Positions 1-33,974 of a stretch of DNA of 62,000 nt are shown piece after piece. The stretch comes from Chrysomallon squamiferum (taxonomy: Eukaryota > Mollusca > Gastropoda > Neomphalida > Peltospiridae). The stretch covers positions 21,146,667 through 21,208,666 of the forward strand of contig CM022667.1 of NCBI GenBank assembly GCA_012295275.1. Direction: 5' to 3'. The position numbers and the translations under genes are program-made. The first letter of the stretch is position 1, and each line of letters begins with the position of its first letter. Under the pieces are notes generated by a model. It did not search any database. It was not told the DNA's origin and worked only from the letters and a program-made list of their open reading frames with translations.

Positions 1-1337
1 ATTTTCTGTTACGATGATGGTGAAAATTATTTATTTATTTACTTATTTATTTTATTTATTTATTTATACTTTCATTTTCTACATTTGGCACGTTGTTCAT
101 ATTAATAAGCATTCGTAGGTTAAGTCATGGTATTTAGCAATATTTATTTATTAAATAAATAATTACACATAAATTATTTTTCAATGTTAAAACTGCTGAC
201 GGTATGTTCTTCTGATCTTTTTCTTGACCTTTATAAATTCAATCATTTGTCCGACAGACAAACAAATATGATTTTTTTAAAAGTGACACCTTTGGTGTGG
301 ACTTTTTAAGGACAAAAATTTTAAATACTCGGTATGTTTATATCCTTGGCAGTTTTATTTAGGTAATACTTTTGTGCAAAAAGAAAGAAAAGAAATATAT
401 TTTATTTAAAATTTAACAATCAACACAATAGTGCTTTCTATAAATGGTGTCTGTCTCACACAGAACAAAACATCAATATATAATAGTAACAACTTGAACA
501 AATAATGCATTACATGATGGTTTTGACATTAGTATGAATGTAAGCCATCAGAGAAGATTACAACATTGTAATAAGTTAGAGAAGGTTTATGTCATCATTC
601 ACCAAATGTGAAAATTTTGTTCCTTTTAGTAAAAATTCTTATTGCTAAACCTATTTAATAAAATTATCAATTTGGCATAATGTGTCCTGTTGTTTATCGT
701 TCTTCATTTAGCAAAACAAGACAACAGTGAATTTTATTTGCAGAGCAAAATCAGCAGTAACGAGATTCACACACATCTGTAACAAGTTGTCACAGTGGGT
801 AAGGTGCTGGTAACTCAGTTTGCTCGTATATCACCTTAGAAATTATTTTAACGCCTTTGGCTGGACTTATAGCCTTTATCGACTCCTTCTGCTTCAGTAT
901 GGTACATATCGTAAAACTACTATGCTCGAACTGCCTAGCCATGTTGACTACACGCACACCTTGCTCATGTTTTAACTCAATACATTGAGTATTTTGAGAC
1001 AGCTACAACTGCAGATAAAAGGGCATTTCAAATCATGACTGCTATAGCAGTCTGTAAAGTACTCTGGAGATCAAATTGGTTTTGTTTCATTTCTGTTGTA
1101 CTTCATTAGTTTTGTTCCATTCATCTTTTTTTAATTATTATTTTCATTAATGTATTTTCTACATTATTACATTTCTTTTCTATGTTTATGATTGGTTAGG
1201 TGTTTCTTATTAACAGTATTTTATAATTAATGTGCATTAATTTATTGCTTGTAAAGCAATGTTTTTCAAATAACAACTATGTATAGCACTGTATTTCTGA
1301 AACATAAATTTATTATTATTATTAATATTATTATTAT

Positions 1338-1369
<32 letters not shown>

Positions 1370-1413
1370 TTTCTTAAATGATGGAATTTGTTTTTATATT
1401 GAATTTCTGAATT

Positions 1414-1543
<130 letters not shown>

Positions 1544-1965
1544 TTAAACATAAGTATTTAATTTTGATAATTTATTTCTGTTCTAAATATTATTTCTATC
1601 TTTATTGTATATTTTCAGAAGTAAAAGTATTTTTTTTATGCTGTAATTTTATGCTGAATCTCTATTTGTTATTTAATTGTTCTGTGATAAGCAAACGCCT
1701 ATAACAGTGAAATCGTCACTGGCAGAACACATTCACATACTGATCTGTATTGTAACACTGTCATACTTGTATGCTCTAGGGATTCATGTACCATTCATAT
1801 AAGAAGAATTCGTATTATTCTTGTGCTGTGTGACTGAATTTATAATGCTGGGATGTGCATATATACTCTGTGTTCTTGATTCTTGTTGGTAGGATATTGC
1901 TTAATTATTCCCTAAGCTCAACTGGGCACACGTTATTGCATGTTAGGTAGAAAGCATATGAAATC

Positions 1966-1966
<1 letters not shown>

Positions 1967-2018
<52 letters not shown>
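1967..2018. repeat. (ATT)n microsatellite
   Basis: Perfect ATT trinucleotide tract of about 50 bp, the commonest microsatellite class in this window. Confidence 0.95.
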
Positions 2019-2020
<2 letters not shown>

Positions 2021-2627
2021 TTATTTCTGATTTTTGAAATAAAACTATATTAAAATAATGACATAACAAACCAGTAGTTAATTTTTCTTAGTGTGTTAGT
2101 ATCATATTGTATTGAGTACATGAAAAGTGACAAAAAACGGTTGTAAAATCATCCCTTTAAATAAGAAATGAAAAAGAGAAGGAACAGGAAATGAAATTAC
2201 AACTGACAAGGAAAATGGTTACTTTTTACAATTTATTCCCCATGATCTGTTGTTTTCCAGAGTATTCACTTCCCACTTTTGCATTAAAGGCCCCAGTTAC
2301 AATCAGCATAGTATGTCTTTGTTATAATGTAAAGCCTGAAAATATTTTTCCAGTAGATACATTTCTTTTGCGTATATTAACTATAGATAATTTTATTAAA
2401 GTATTAATTTGTGTATATATATAATACTGAGACTGTCTAGTCTCTATATGTGAAATAGAGAAAAGATAAATAAATGACAAGTATTAAATAAATAAATATG
2501 AATGATTATAATAAGTAAATAAACTGCTTTTAACTGTTGATATACGAAAAAAATATATAAGTTCTGTGGATCAGAAAAACATACGCGATGACTAACTTTT
2601 TAAGGTATATTTTAAATGTTAAGTAAA

Positions 2628-2915
2628 TTAGCCAAGATATGGCGAGTTTTGTGTGACAAACACAGCTTTGAACATTGCAAACCAGGTTGGCTTCTCTTTG
2701 CACTTTGATTTCGCGGTTTTCACTGACGTCCGCTCAAAAATAAAAATATGGCCATCAAAGAAGCAGAGATACGCAAGCTGTTGCACAGCTTTGCGGTTCC
2801 CTTTGATGAACACGGACATCACCTCAGAGAACCTTGAAATGTTCGCCTTGCTTTCATATAAATTTGGCAGCGGGATATGGTAAAGATACTTTTCTTCCTC
2901 GTTTTTTAAAAACAT
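2628..2915 (-). other. Open reading frame inside the foldback structure, unrecognised
   Basis: A 95-codon minus-strand frame lies in a patch clearly richer in G+C than its surroundings. The translation has a normal-looking composition (residues such as FSEVMSVFIKGNRKAVQQLA) and no low complexity, but I recognise no domain. The plus strand is also open for 76 codons over the same bases, so neither reading is decisive. Its position between the inverted-repeat arms suggests mobile-element cargo or a decayed gene fragment rather than a host gene. Confidence 0.2.
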
Positions 2916-4763
2916 TTCTTTTTTATGTTGTTGCTGCCATCATTATGCAGTATAATATACGGCCATTAACAGCGTATGTGTTTAATATAAACTACAACTT
3001 ACAACTTACATTAACCATTGATTCTCCCGTGACCGATTCCGTCTTTAATTAGGATTCCACTGATTCTGTATTTTAACTCGGATTTCCAAAGAACTGTAAA
3101 TAATTTAGTTCTGTTTATTTTCTTGTATATGATTACAAAATTATGTTTGTAAACAAACAAATAACTCAGTATTCTAGCTGAGATCTTTTTTATAATACTG
3201 TCATAAATTACTTTTCAGTTTGAATGAACTATCCCTGTCATAGTGTTCTAACCACCTATATCCCCTAGATGTGACAAACGAGCACTTAGCCACTGTGACA
3301 ACTTGTTACAGATGTGTGTGAATCTCGTTACTGCTGATTTTGCTCTGCAAATGAAATTCACTGTTGTCTTGTTTTGCTTGTTTGTCTAAATGAAGAACGA
3401 AAAACAACAGGACACATTATGCCAAATTGATAATTTTATTAAATGGGTTTAGCAATAAGAATTTTTACTAAAAGGAACAAAATTTGTGCAACAAACCGGA
3501 CGAAAAAGCCAGTTATTAATTATATATATAATATTTATACATAATAACAATTTAGTTAAAACTTATTATCATGTTATCAGTTACAGTAGTCTTAACTTAT
3601 TGTTACAATGACATGTTCCATGAATCATGATCAGTCTGCTTAACTGTTACATGGCCTCGTTCCTTGAACTTTGATTTCATAACGTTATTCGTATACTGTT
3701 TTAGTCCTTGGTTTCTAACTTATTCAAGATTTTGTTTCAGTTTTCTTTAGTTAGTCAGTTTATTATTATTTTTTTTTTTTTTTTTTTTTCGTTTCTGATG
3801 TTTGCAGACATTTAATGATACTTTATTTATCTTTTTTTTTCTTATTTGTTAAACTTATTATTTTTTATTTATTAGTATTTATTTATTTATTTATCTATTT
3901 ATTTATCTGGTTGGTTGTGGCAGGTGACACTACTATTTAATATAACTGCTATACGAAATTTCTTTTTCAGATAAATTACTGAATTGTTTGTTGTTTTCTT
4001 GATTTGTTTTTTTTTTTGCTTACAACTTTCCTCCAAATAAAGATAATAGGTACTAGTTGCTGTGAGAAGATAAATAAATAAATAAGTTAATTAATTAATT
4101 AATTAATTAATTAATCAATCGATAATAAATATCTAAATACATTTTCAAAACTGTTCCGAAAGGAAACAGAAATCAGGGTCACATACAATGCTTTTCACTT
4201 TAGAAATGTTTCTGAAATGTAACAGCTTTGCTTTTAAAATAACGCAGAATTAGGGAGGGCAAACTAACAACAACAACAAAAAAGGAGCGAGTCTCTACTT
4301 CTGTGACACATGCAGACAACATGATTTCTCGAATCTTACAATGTTTTTTTATATATATATATTTATTTATTTATTTATATATAATAATAATCTGGTTAAC
4401 TATTAATGTAAATTACAACAATGCGTATTTTAAAGGAAGCACATATGAAGCACCAGCGAGTGTATATATTAATAATATAAAATGTTGTTTTTATTATTAT
4501 TAATTTTACTTCATAACGATCGCGTACATAAATATCCTTATTTTAATAACTGTTTGAATAAAATCTGAAAGTATCCTGTATCAGTCCATCTTTAATAAGT
4601 TGTTTTATCAATGTTTATGATATGCAGGAAGTACATAAATAAAATCATAATACAGTATATACGTTTTACATAAATATATCTTGAAACAACCAACTGAATT
4701 AAAGCCGCCTATTCGAAACCAAATTTACAAAAAAAAACGAGAGATGCTTCATCAAATTCCAAG

Positions 4764-4821
4764 TTAAGTCTGCAGCTTTTCTGAATTTGACGTTTCCTCT
4801 ATATGACTACTCGTAGTGCCT
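4764..4821 (-). CDS. Candidate alternative last exon of the orphan gene
   Basis: On the minus strand a strong acceptor (TTTTATTTCAG) precedes 58 nt that read, after one base completing a codon, GTTSSHIEETSNSEKLQT and then TAA. The other two frames hit a stop within about ten codons. The phase required (two bases supplied upstream) matches the strong donor AG|GTACGT ending the orphan-gene exon at 9120, which would give Arg at the junction. It is therefore compatible with an alternative C-terminus 3 kb beyond the last exon at 7789-7893. It could equally belong to an unrelated gene or be chance. Confidence 0.35.
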
Positions 4822-5806
4822 CTGAAATAAAATAAAAACCATTATTCGGGCCATAGCAATACATGTATTTATCTTGTTGATCAGATTTAGCCAATTCTGT
4901 GTCACTTGCTTTATAACTAGATTTACCTATTTGGACGCAAAATAACGATCTGACACTGAAATAAAAAATTATTCTGAAAAAAACTGTTGTACTATTGTTG
5001 TAAATATTACAGTCATAATCGAGAATAGAAATATTTAACAGTTTTAAAATTAATTCTAAATAAGGGGCAATGGAAATTACGATATTTCAGCTTGCCAGAT
5101 TTCGTTAACTGCATTCATTATTTGCTGTTTTAGTGCAAGTGCTGTCAGAACATAGCAACAAGCTGTTACTGTACAACAGAACAGATATTAATACTGTCAG
5201 TTCATGGTTCCATTGTTGGTATTACATATACTTCTAATCTGATCTCCTTTCTTTTTATTTAAGAAAAATGTGTGTCAGTTATAGTAACATTTTTCTTTTG
5301 CCTCGTAACGTGTCAATATAGTAGCTCAAATTTACTGAGTTGCGATCAAATAATTTAATGCAAAAACTTTATAAAAAAGAACCAAGAAAAAAAATAATAG
5401 CGGTGCAGGAAAAATATCCTTTAAAATAAATACAGCTTTATTAAAACAAAACTGATGAATAAATAAATGTAATAAAAAGGTAAAAGGAAACGCACAGGTG
5501 TCATATCAGTTTTAGAAAGAGTTACATTATGCACGATTACCACCATATACACACAAAAACGGCACATAATTTATTGCAAGAAAGAGCATTTGAATCTATT
5601 AGGCTGGAAATCCATTTACCCGATACAAATCGCGTGAACGCTATTCTCACTTTCTAAATCCTTAGATCTTGAAATGTTGTAAAAAAATGTAATAAATCAC
5701 AAAAAGAATTAAACACTCTTATAAGACACACTAACTAAATATAATTACTGACTAGCAAAAAAAGGGAAACTATTAATAATAATAATAATAATAATGAGAA
5801 TAAATA

Positions 5807-6620
5807 TACCGTATATACTTGTGTATAAGTCGAATTTTCTGGAGACTATATTAAGGTAATATTTTGGGGGTCGACTTATACATAGGTAATGCTTTTGTAG
5901 CTGTTGCTGAAGAGTCGCTATTTTGACTATTTTTTGCTACGGGATGCATCTAAAATAATCGCGGTCTTTCAGCTTTTCAAAAATATAATTTTATCGTATA
6001 AAAAATTTTGAAAAATTAAATTACAAAACCAAATATGAATGTAAAACATGATATTCTTCCGTTTAGTGACATAAAAATACATTTTAAAGCGAGAAAACCG
6101 TCAGTACGGCGTTATGCCTTACGGCGTCTTGCAATGATCTAGGAATGCAGACTTCTCTGCCAAATTGCACTAAATATCGGTCCTAATTTCATAAACAAAA
6201 CTCACTTGTTTAATTGTAAAGAATTTGGTGAAATAATATTGCAATCGTCATTAATATCCACTACCGACAAAATTTTGTAAATCATAGAACGGCTAAATAT
6301 AACGGTGAGTTAGGTCTCCATGTTAGACCTATTACATTAAAGAGATACTATTTATGATACATTTAGGCTATAGCTCGTGTAATACATGCATTTACGTTAT
6401 TATGGTATGTTCGTGCAAGTTACAGCTCGTGCAAGTTATGTTACAGTAGGCGTACAATGTAGGCCTTCACGGCACTGTCACACTGGTCTAAAAATAGTGA
6501 CGGTGCCTGGAATCTACAGTCGACTTATAAACAAGTAATACCTAAAACGACGCAATTTTTGGTCTTAAAATACACATCGACTTATACATAAGGTCGCCTT
6601 GTACACAAGTATATACGGTA
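5807..6620. mobile_element. Non-autonomous DNA transposon (MITE-like), unclassified
   Basis: The 814-bp segment starts with TACCGTATATACTTGTGTA and ends with its perfect 19-bp reverse complement. The sub-terminal motif GTATAAGTCGA recurs inside both ends (near 5821, reverse at about 5870-5880, 6520 and 6578), as is typical of transposase-binding repeats. The interior is somewhat GC-richer than its surroundings, but no intact frame was seen. No convincing target duplication: the flanks are low-complexity AAT/ATA. Superfamily not assigned. Confidence 0.7.
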
Positions 6621-6891
6621 ATAATACAAAAAATAAAAATAAAATAATAAAAAGAAATAAAGAAATAAAAATACACATTATTCCATGGTGTTTAATAGAG
6701 TTTTAATGCAATTAATCAGTGTCACGTTTTCGAGATTTATTTTCAGTAGGTTTTGAAAACAATATATATAACAATAAAAAAAATAAAAAATAAAGTAAAT
6801 ACAGAAAAATCTTATTACATCAAATATTACCTTTAGAAAGGTTTTTAAATACTTCATCTAGAAATTTCACTAAGAGTATATATGCCAAGTG

Positions 6892-7065
6892 TTAGAATAA
6901 ATAAACAAATTGCTTTTCTTTTCCCACGTATTCACATTGCTGTTTATTCCAGGTGTCTGTTTCTTCTAGTGCCATTTCCCCCCACAGCCACATAGGATAG
7001 AGGATATATGATGTCGGGTATATGGAATTCCAGCCGCTGTCAATTCTGCTTCTTGGGAATGTATT
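6892..7065 (-). CDS. Second candidate alternative last exon, two possible frames
   Basis: A minus-strand acceptor (GTTTTACCTAAG) opens a stretch that is open in two frames. One reads 57 codons (NTFPRSRIDSGWNS then YPTSYILYPMWLWGEM) to TAA at 6892-6894. The other reads IHSQEAELTAAGIPYTRH and onward to TAG near 6972. The second frame needs the same phase as the strong AG|GTACGT donor of the exon at 9120. The polypyrimidine tract is mediocre and the main last exon at 7789-7893 is more convincing, so this may be 3' UTR. Confidence 0.2.
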   Translation of the reverse strand, partial: NTFPRSRIDSGWNSIYPTSYILYPMWLWGEMALEETDTWNKQQCEYVGKEKQFVYLF

Positions 7066-7788
7066 CTTAGGTAAAACGGTACCACATAATTTTCTACTTT
7101 ACCGGCCGACCTCTTAAAATAATGTTTGGTGTTCATTGTAATAAATAAGAAGGATAACATTTCTCCTTTTGACAGTCGTATTAAACAGTCATTTAAAAAA
7201 GAAACAAAAAAATACCAATAAACCTGCCAAAAAAATCTTATAGATATAATTATTATGATTACATGCCATTTGCTATGACCAGTTGAAAACTCATGACATT
7301 ATTTATGACTCAAGTTTTAGCTACTGATTAAATATGAAAAATGAAGCTTAAAGCTAAGCAGTAGCAATGCTTGAATTATTAAGCTTGCGAAGTAACATGT
7401 TAGAAGAACTTTATTTAAAGCTAAGTGCAAGGTTAACAACAAAACACTGAAATTATACGTTTTGAAGTATGGCTTTCATTTTAGAATTGTGCTTCTTTTC
7501 CGAACATTCAGGGAACAAATATAAGGAAGAATAGTGTAATAATATATTTGTTAATAATAATACTATTAATAAACTTGCTGTGTTTTGAGCTTTGTGAGAA
7601 ATTAATTTATTTTTTATTTTTAGTTGATAAAACAAAATAAGAGCAGTGACCGATTTCCACCTGGGATAAATACTTATGATTAAAAATAAGAGGCAAAAGA
7701 GATGGTTGGTGATGTTTTTTATGAGACACGTAATTACTTCTACGTGCTCAATACTCACCAGTGAAATGAAGCCTTTCTTATGAGCCAT

Positions 7789-28522
<20,734 letters not shown>

Positions 28523-30028
28523 TGAAATTTACATAGATTTTTGATATATGGCTCGATGTCAGTTTTATTACCTAAGGGGATATGAATAACAATATTGCCG
28601 CCACTTCCTTAGAATATAGAACAGGCAATTCATGAAAGAAAGAAAGAAAAAAAAAGTCAGGTCCATTAGCATATTTCTTCATCTAGCCATCTAAGTAACT
28701 TCTAACAGTTACAATAACCGTTGTCAACAGACCGAGTAAAGCGTCTGTTGTTAATACAAATATGATTTTTCTTCTCACCGGCTTGGAATGTGCAGTTCAC
28801 TACCAATCTCTCAACACTCATTAGCATTCTTGTTCTTTCTTCCTTAACCAGAAATATCCCCGTAGGAATGGCTTTAGAATAAACTGTACTAAGAATTCAT
28901 CTTTATTTGTTTACTGTGGGCTTCACTGTTTAGTTTACAAATGAAGAATATAGCACAGCATGTGTGAGTTTCTTAAACAGGATTTATGTAACAGATATAA
29001 AGCAACCAGTTTATGGACATTATTATGAAAAACATGGTTTTGGGAGTTTTTTCTCGGATTTTTTATTTTTATTTTGTAGTTCAAATTTTTTCACATTTTC
29101 GAAGTACTTTTGACTCGATTTTACGCTCTAACAGAGGCGGGGCACCGGTCTGGAAAACGCAAAAGTCTGGAAAATTATTAATGTTAATATAATTTTAAAA
29201 CTTACTGAATCATTAAACTTTGGTACACGTAACCAACTATGTAATAAGTAATGTAAAAATGTAAAAAGTATACAGGCGTTAAAAGCAATGTAAAGAAATG
29301 TGTACAGATGAAACACGTAGGTTGGGAATTTTTTGGGTTAGTGTAACATTTGCTCTTTCCTTGATAGAAAGTGCATTGACAGGGTTTTGCCGTGGTTAGA
29401 CAGTGGGACTCAGAATAACTCAGAGGTAAGGCTTCAAGTGGGACATGGCGGCAAGTTCAAATTTCGTGATTTTTACCGAAACCCGGAAAACCGAGGTAGT
29501 GAAATCGAGGGTCAACAATATTTTGTTTCTAGAATTATTAAAATAAATATGGAAAGCAATGAATAAAACAAATCATATTTTATGTTTTCAAGAAACAAAC
29601 AAAAAAATCAGTGTACAATAAAATAAAGATATACGAGTTTCTGTAAATATCTTCAGATGCTAACACAAGACATTGTTAACTTTCTTATGTAATCAGTATA
29701 CAAAAACTGTTTCATTTCTGAAAAAAGAAAAACAATCCTTTTTTCCTTTTTCCTCTCAGTAATTACTTTTTTGCATTCATTATAAATTAATTAATTAATT
29801 AATTAAATAAAAATAAATAAAATTAAAATGAAAATAAAAAATGAAAACAAAACATCAGAACAAACAAACAAACATACAAATAAATAAAGAAAGAAAGAAA
29901 TAAAGAAATTTGTCAGATAGCAAGTACACAGGAAAAAACGAAATAAGAAAATAAAGAGGAAAAAAGAATAAAATGAAACCAGAGAGAAATGAAAAAAAAA
30001 AAAAAAAAAAAAATATTATGAGAAATCT

Positions 30029-30030
30029 AA

Positions 30031-30077
<47 letters not shown>
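30029..30077. repeat. (AAAT)n microsatellite
   Basis: Perfect AAAT tetramers of about 48 bp, just after a poly-A run at 29994-30013. Confidence 0.94.
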
Positions 30078-30520
30078 GGGAATTCTCATTTACATTTTAC
30101 ATTGCAGCCTCTTGAAATCTTCAATTTTGCGCTGCACGGCTTTGAAACCGCTAATACAAACAATTCAGCATAAACAAGATTTATCACGCACAAACATTCT
30201 TACCTAGAGACAAGAACGAAATAAATCTCAGAAATAAACACGGTTGCCTAGCAACATACATACAACCAATATAACGTCCTCATTTTTCTGTAAATCTGAA
30301 GCTTAGTCATAGTGTTAAAGAAAAATGCAGCGTACAAAACTGGCTTTGCTTCCTGGTAATTAGTCCACACGTATACTGTTTGAAACAATTTCACGTTCTA
30401 GTCGTTAACCGTCAAACGTATTAAGCATTGTCTTAATGGAACAAAATAATTATGAATATATAAAATATATTTTAGAAATGTATTTGTATTTATGTGTCTG
30501 TTCCAAGACATCACTTATCA

Positions 30521-30522
<2 letters not shown>

Positions 30523-30568
<46 letters not shown>
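30523..30568. repeat. (AAT)n microsatellite
   Basis: About 46 bp of AAT triplets in intergenic DNA. Confidence 0.94.
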
Positions 30569-30570
<2 letters not shown>

Positions 30571-31624
30571 TAAAATCTGCACATATCGCTTAAACAAAAG
30601 TAGTTTTATCTGGTTAAAATGGAAGAAATTGTGTAATTTGCTTTGATAAACCAGGATAAATAACCTGTGTTGCCGAACAGGTTTTTCTGAATGGATTTTA
30701 ATTGGTTACAGCAGATGTAGTCTCTGATAATCTACATTCCATGGACTTGCATCCGCTTTCAGACATTTTTAAATTAATAACACAGCCAGTCAGTATATAG
30801 TTTCTTATTAAATAATTCTATTAATTAAACGATACATTCACAATATATGTTTCTTTTTTCGTTAAGTCATAGATCAACATAAATCGGAGATCGACTTGAT
30901 TATGCCAGTTAACACTACTTTGTGATAACATATTTTTTTCGTATGTGTAGTTTTGACGTGTATTAACTTTATATCGTCTCACAGAGACCAAATGATCAGA
31001 CTTTGTCATATAATCGAGAAACAAAAACCATTTCGACGTTTCAAAAATCAGCGTTGACAGTATCACGTGACCAGAACACGGTGATTACTAATTACAGAAT
31101 TAATCATTTGAGAGAAAACATTTTTTTAAAAATGAGACAAGTACGAGACAAATCACTACGATACATGTTCGATTTATTTATTTACCAAACCTAGAAAAAT
31201 TATTTAATGTAAAAAATGAAATAAAAATAACTTTTATTTTCGTTAGTTGTTTTGTTAACTACAAGTTATATTTATTAAAACTGCAGAATTTCATAAAAAA
31301 ATATACAATTTTCAAATAAGTTTACTTATAAGGAAAACACTTCACTCGCTTAGTGCACCTTCATAAACCCGAGTACTAATTCATTTATTATGTGTGTTGT
31401 TCAGTACTTTTCTTCCTGTGTAATATTCAGTTTCCAACTTTTGTTCTAAGACATCTCAATTTGTATTGTTTTTTTCAGTTCGCAGACCTCTGAATCTGAT
31501 TATGTAGTTTGTGGTAGAGCTTGTTGCTATAGTTACACACATGACCTCGGTGTGTGTCACGAAGATCTGCTTGTTTCAGCGCTAAGAAAGCAGGTACAAG
31601 TCAACTGATGTTCACAACCATAAC

Positions 31625-33187
31625 TTAAAATTCTGGCTCATCCACGGGAACTGAAAAATAAAAACATTCATAGTAATTATAATCAATTTAAAAAACATTT
31701 AATCTATGAAACTATTTATATTATGCATCAATGTATTTTTATGTGTAGATATGTTTGCGTATTTTGTGAATGTACGTGTGTATATAAGTATCTGTATGTC
31801 TATTTCTATATATCTTGGAATGTATTTAAAGGTTTTTCTATCACAGTATTTCAAATTGATATTTCGCCTAAGGGGATTTCAGTGACATATATATATATAT
31901 AAACATATCTGCTTAAAAGTCATAACAGAAAAGCTGGTCAGCACATTTCTGTATTATTTCATAATGTTATCTGTGTTGGCAAAGGTAAATATCTTAATAT
32001 TTTACATTACTGGAAGAACTCCAGCTGATTTCTAAGTTACATATGTGAATACACACTCTTTAGCAGTACATGTGACTTAGCAGGGCGGATCTGTTATGAA
32101 ATTAATGAAACTTGTGCTTCAGGCCCCTGTTAGCAGTGGTTACCAGATACCATTGCTGCTCGCGAAGGGTCCCGAACAGTTCAACGTTCAGAAATGTAGG
32201 CCCATCGCTGGTATTAAGACGATAGTATACGACAACGTAATTTCACCAACTTTCATCGTTTGAATGAACACCTGATCAAATCGGTTTGTTAATATCCGAA
32301 TCAGTAAACAAGTTAATTATCTGTTTGACTGCATTTAGTTCACAATTTAGGTAGCACAAATAATGTGACAGAAAATAAGAAAGAAAAATCTTCTTAAAAA
32401 AGGATGATTATACAGATTATTTTAGTTCCAAATCTTTTTACCTTATTTTCTAAAATAATTAACAAGTTAAAATCTTTTGTAAACTTTTGCAATAATGTAA
32501 TTGTTTTGGTTAAATTTTTATTTGAAGAATAAAAAAAATGCCGTCTGCAAACCAAACACATGATGACTGACGGTTTAACAAAGCCCATCTAAAACAGAAC
32601 GCCGTCATCTTCTTACAGGTGACAAGAGAAGGCGCAGGGGAGTTAATAACTGTGAGGACAGCTTTCTGATCCCGGAATTACGTCTCGAAATATGACAGTA
32701 ATGCCAGTTTTGCTGCAGATTGTGAAAGTTGTGAAACGACAGCTTTGTCTTCATCTATTATTATTATTATTATTATTGTTGTTGTTATTGAAACTGAAAA
32801 TGAAAAACTCCATTCATCTTTCGCTGTAACAAACAAGTAAAATTCTTTTTCGTCTTCTCGATTAAAAGCTGATTATTTGCGAACAGTCTTTGACAGTAAT
32901 ACCACGTGAGACAAATAAAAAGAATATATTTGGACGGAGCCATCTTAAGATGATTATCAGACTAAAACAAGCTGTAGTAAATACATCAGCAGACGAGTCT
33001 ACAATGTCACGTTCCAAGTCACTGGTTCTCACTAACAAAATAGATTAATTAAATTTTATTTTTACATTTTACTTCCTTTCATTCTTTTTTCCTTGCTTTT
33101 CTTTCTTCTTCTTCTTCTTCTTCTTCTTATTTATTTATTTTTTGATCAGAGTAGCCTAAATAATAATAATAAAACTTTTTTCATATA

Positions 33188-33237
<50 letters not shown>

Positions 33238-33917
33238 CGTATGTATGTAAAATTAAAATTTAATTAATCATATTTTTCTGGGTTGTTATTTTATTTTATT
33301 TTTTTTTTTTTTTGTTTCCTATCTATTTATTATACGTGAAGGAAATCTAGAAGTAAAACAGTAAAAGAACTTTAAACTCACTGCTTTCAGAAAATCTCTT
33401 TAGACGACTACGTTTCTTCTGTTTACTTGTAGACGGACGCACAAAAGTGTAGACACAAGCTACAAATAAAGTTCAGCGTGTAGACTATCCTTGAAATGTG
33501 CGTACATACATACATACCTCATAGATTATAAAATTACTTCGAAAATCTCTTCTTTTTATATTATTATTATTATTATAAAAGATCGAATATACATTATAAG
33601 TAGAAAATATTTAACAAACCGTATTTAGTAATATAAGGCCCATTCGCTAACTCAAGTATGCTGTCCTCATGCAATTTCCGCCTTCTTTTTCGAATTTTTT
33701 TGCAGCATATCATTAATAAACCCACGAAAATACTTCCTCCAACAACCGAAACCAGGACGCCAAAGGTTCTCCCCTGAAAAGATTATAATCTGAAAAAAAC
33801 GATGTAAACAAAACAAATTAACAAAATAAAATAAAATAAAATAATATAAACTTAGTTTACTTTCAAATTACACATTTTGTTGACATCTGTTTAATGATGA
33901 TGATGATGATGATAATG

Positions 33918-33974
<57 letters not shown>

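Larger units (their letters stand above)
4822..7788. other. Non-coding 3' region of the orphan gene with a terminal-inverted-repeat element
   Basis: Mostly A/T-rich filler. It contains the 814-bp inverted-repeat element at 5807-6620 and the possible exon at 6892-7065. A minus-strand AATAAA (plus TTTATT at about 7606-7611) lies about 180 bp past the stop codon at 7789 and could be the main polyadenylation signal. Confidence 0.5.
28523..31624. other. Intergenic region between the orphan gene and the CUB/LDLa gene
   Basis: A/T-rich, with poly-A and AAAT/AAT microsatellites at 29989-30077 and 30523-30568. A minus-strand segment around 30096-30156 reads like a short terminal exon (FKAVQRKIEDFKRLQCKM then stop, after a TTGTATTAG acceptor), but nothing connects to it. 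A possible tRNA-like SINE fragment lies near 29385-29465. A minus-strand AATAAA (plus TTTATT at 31384-31389) could end the CUB/LDLa transcript. Confidence 0.5.

Noticed and set aside
30096-30156. Short minus-strand terminal exon-like piece FKAVQRKIEDFKRLQCKM plus stop
   Set aside because: Acceptor and stop are present, but no upstream exon with the required phase was found between it and the CUB/LDLa gene.
32146-32271. Plus-strand ~40-codon frame after a CTTCAG acceptor (APVSSGYQIPLLLAKGPEQ...)
   Set aside because: No donor, no partner exons, and it lies inside an intron on the other strand. Likely a repeat fragment or chance.
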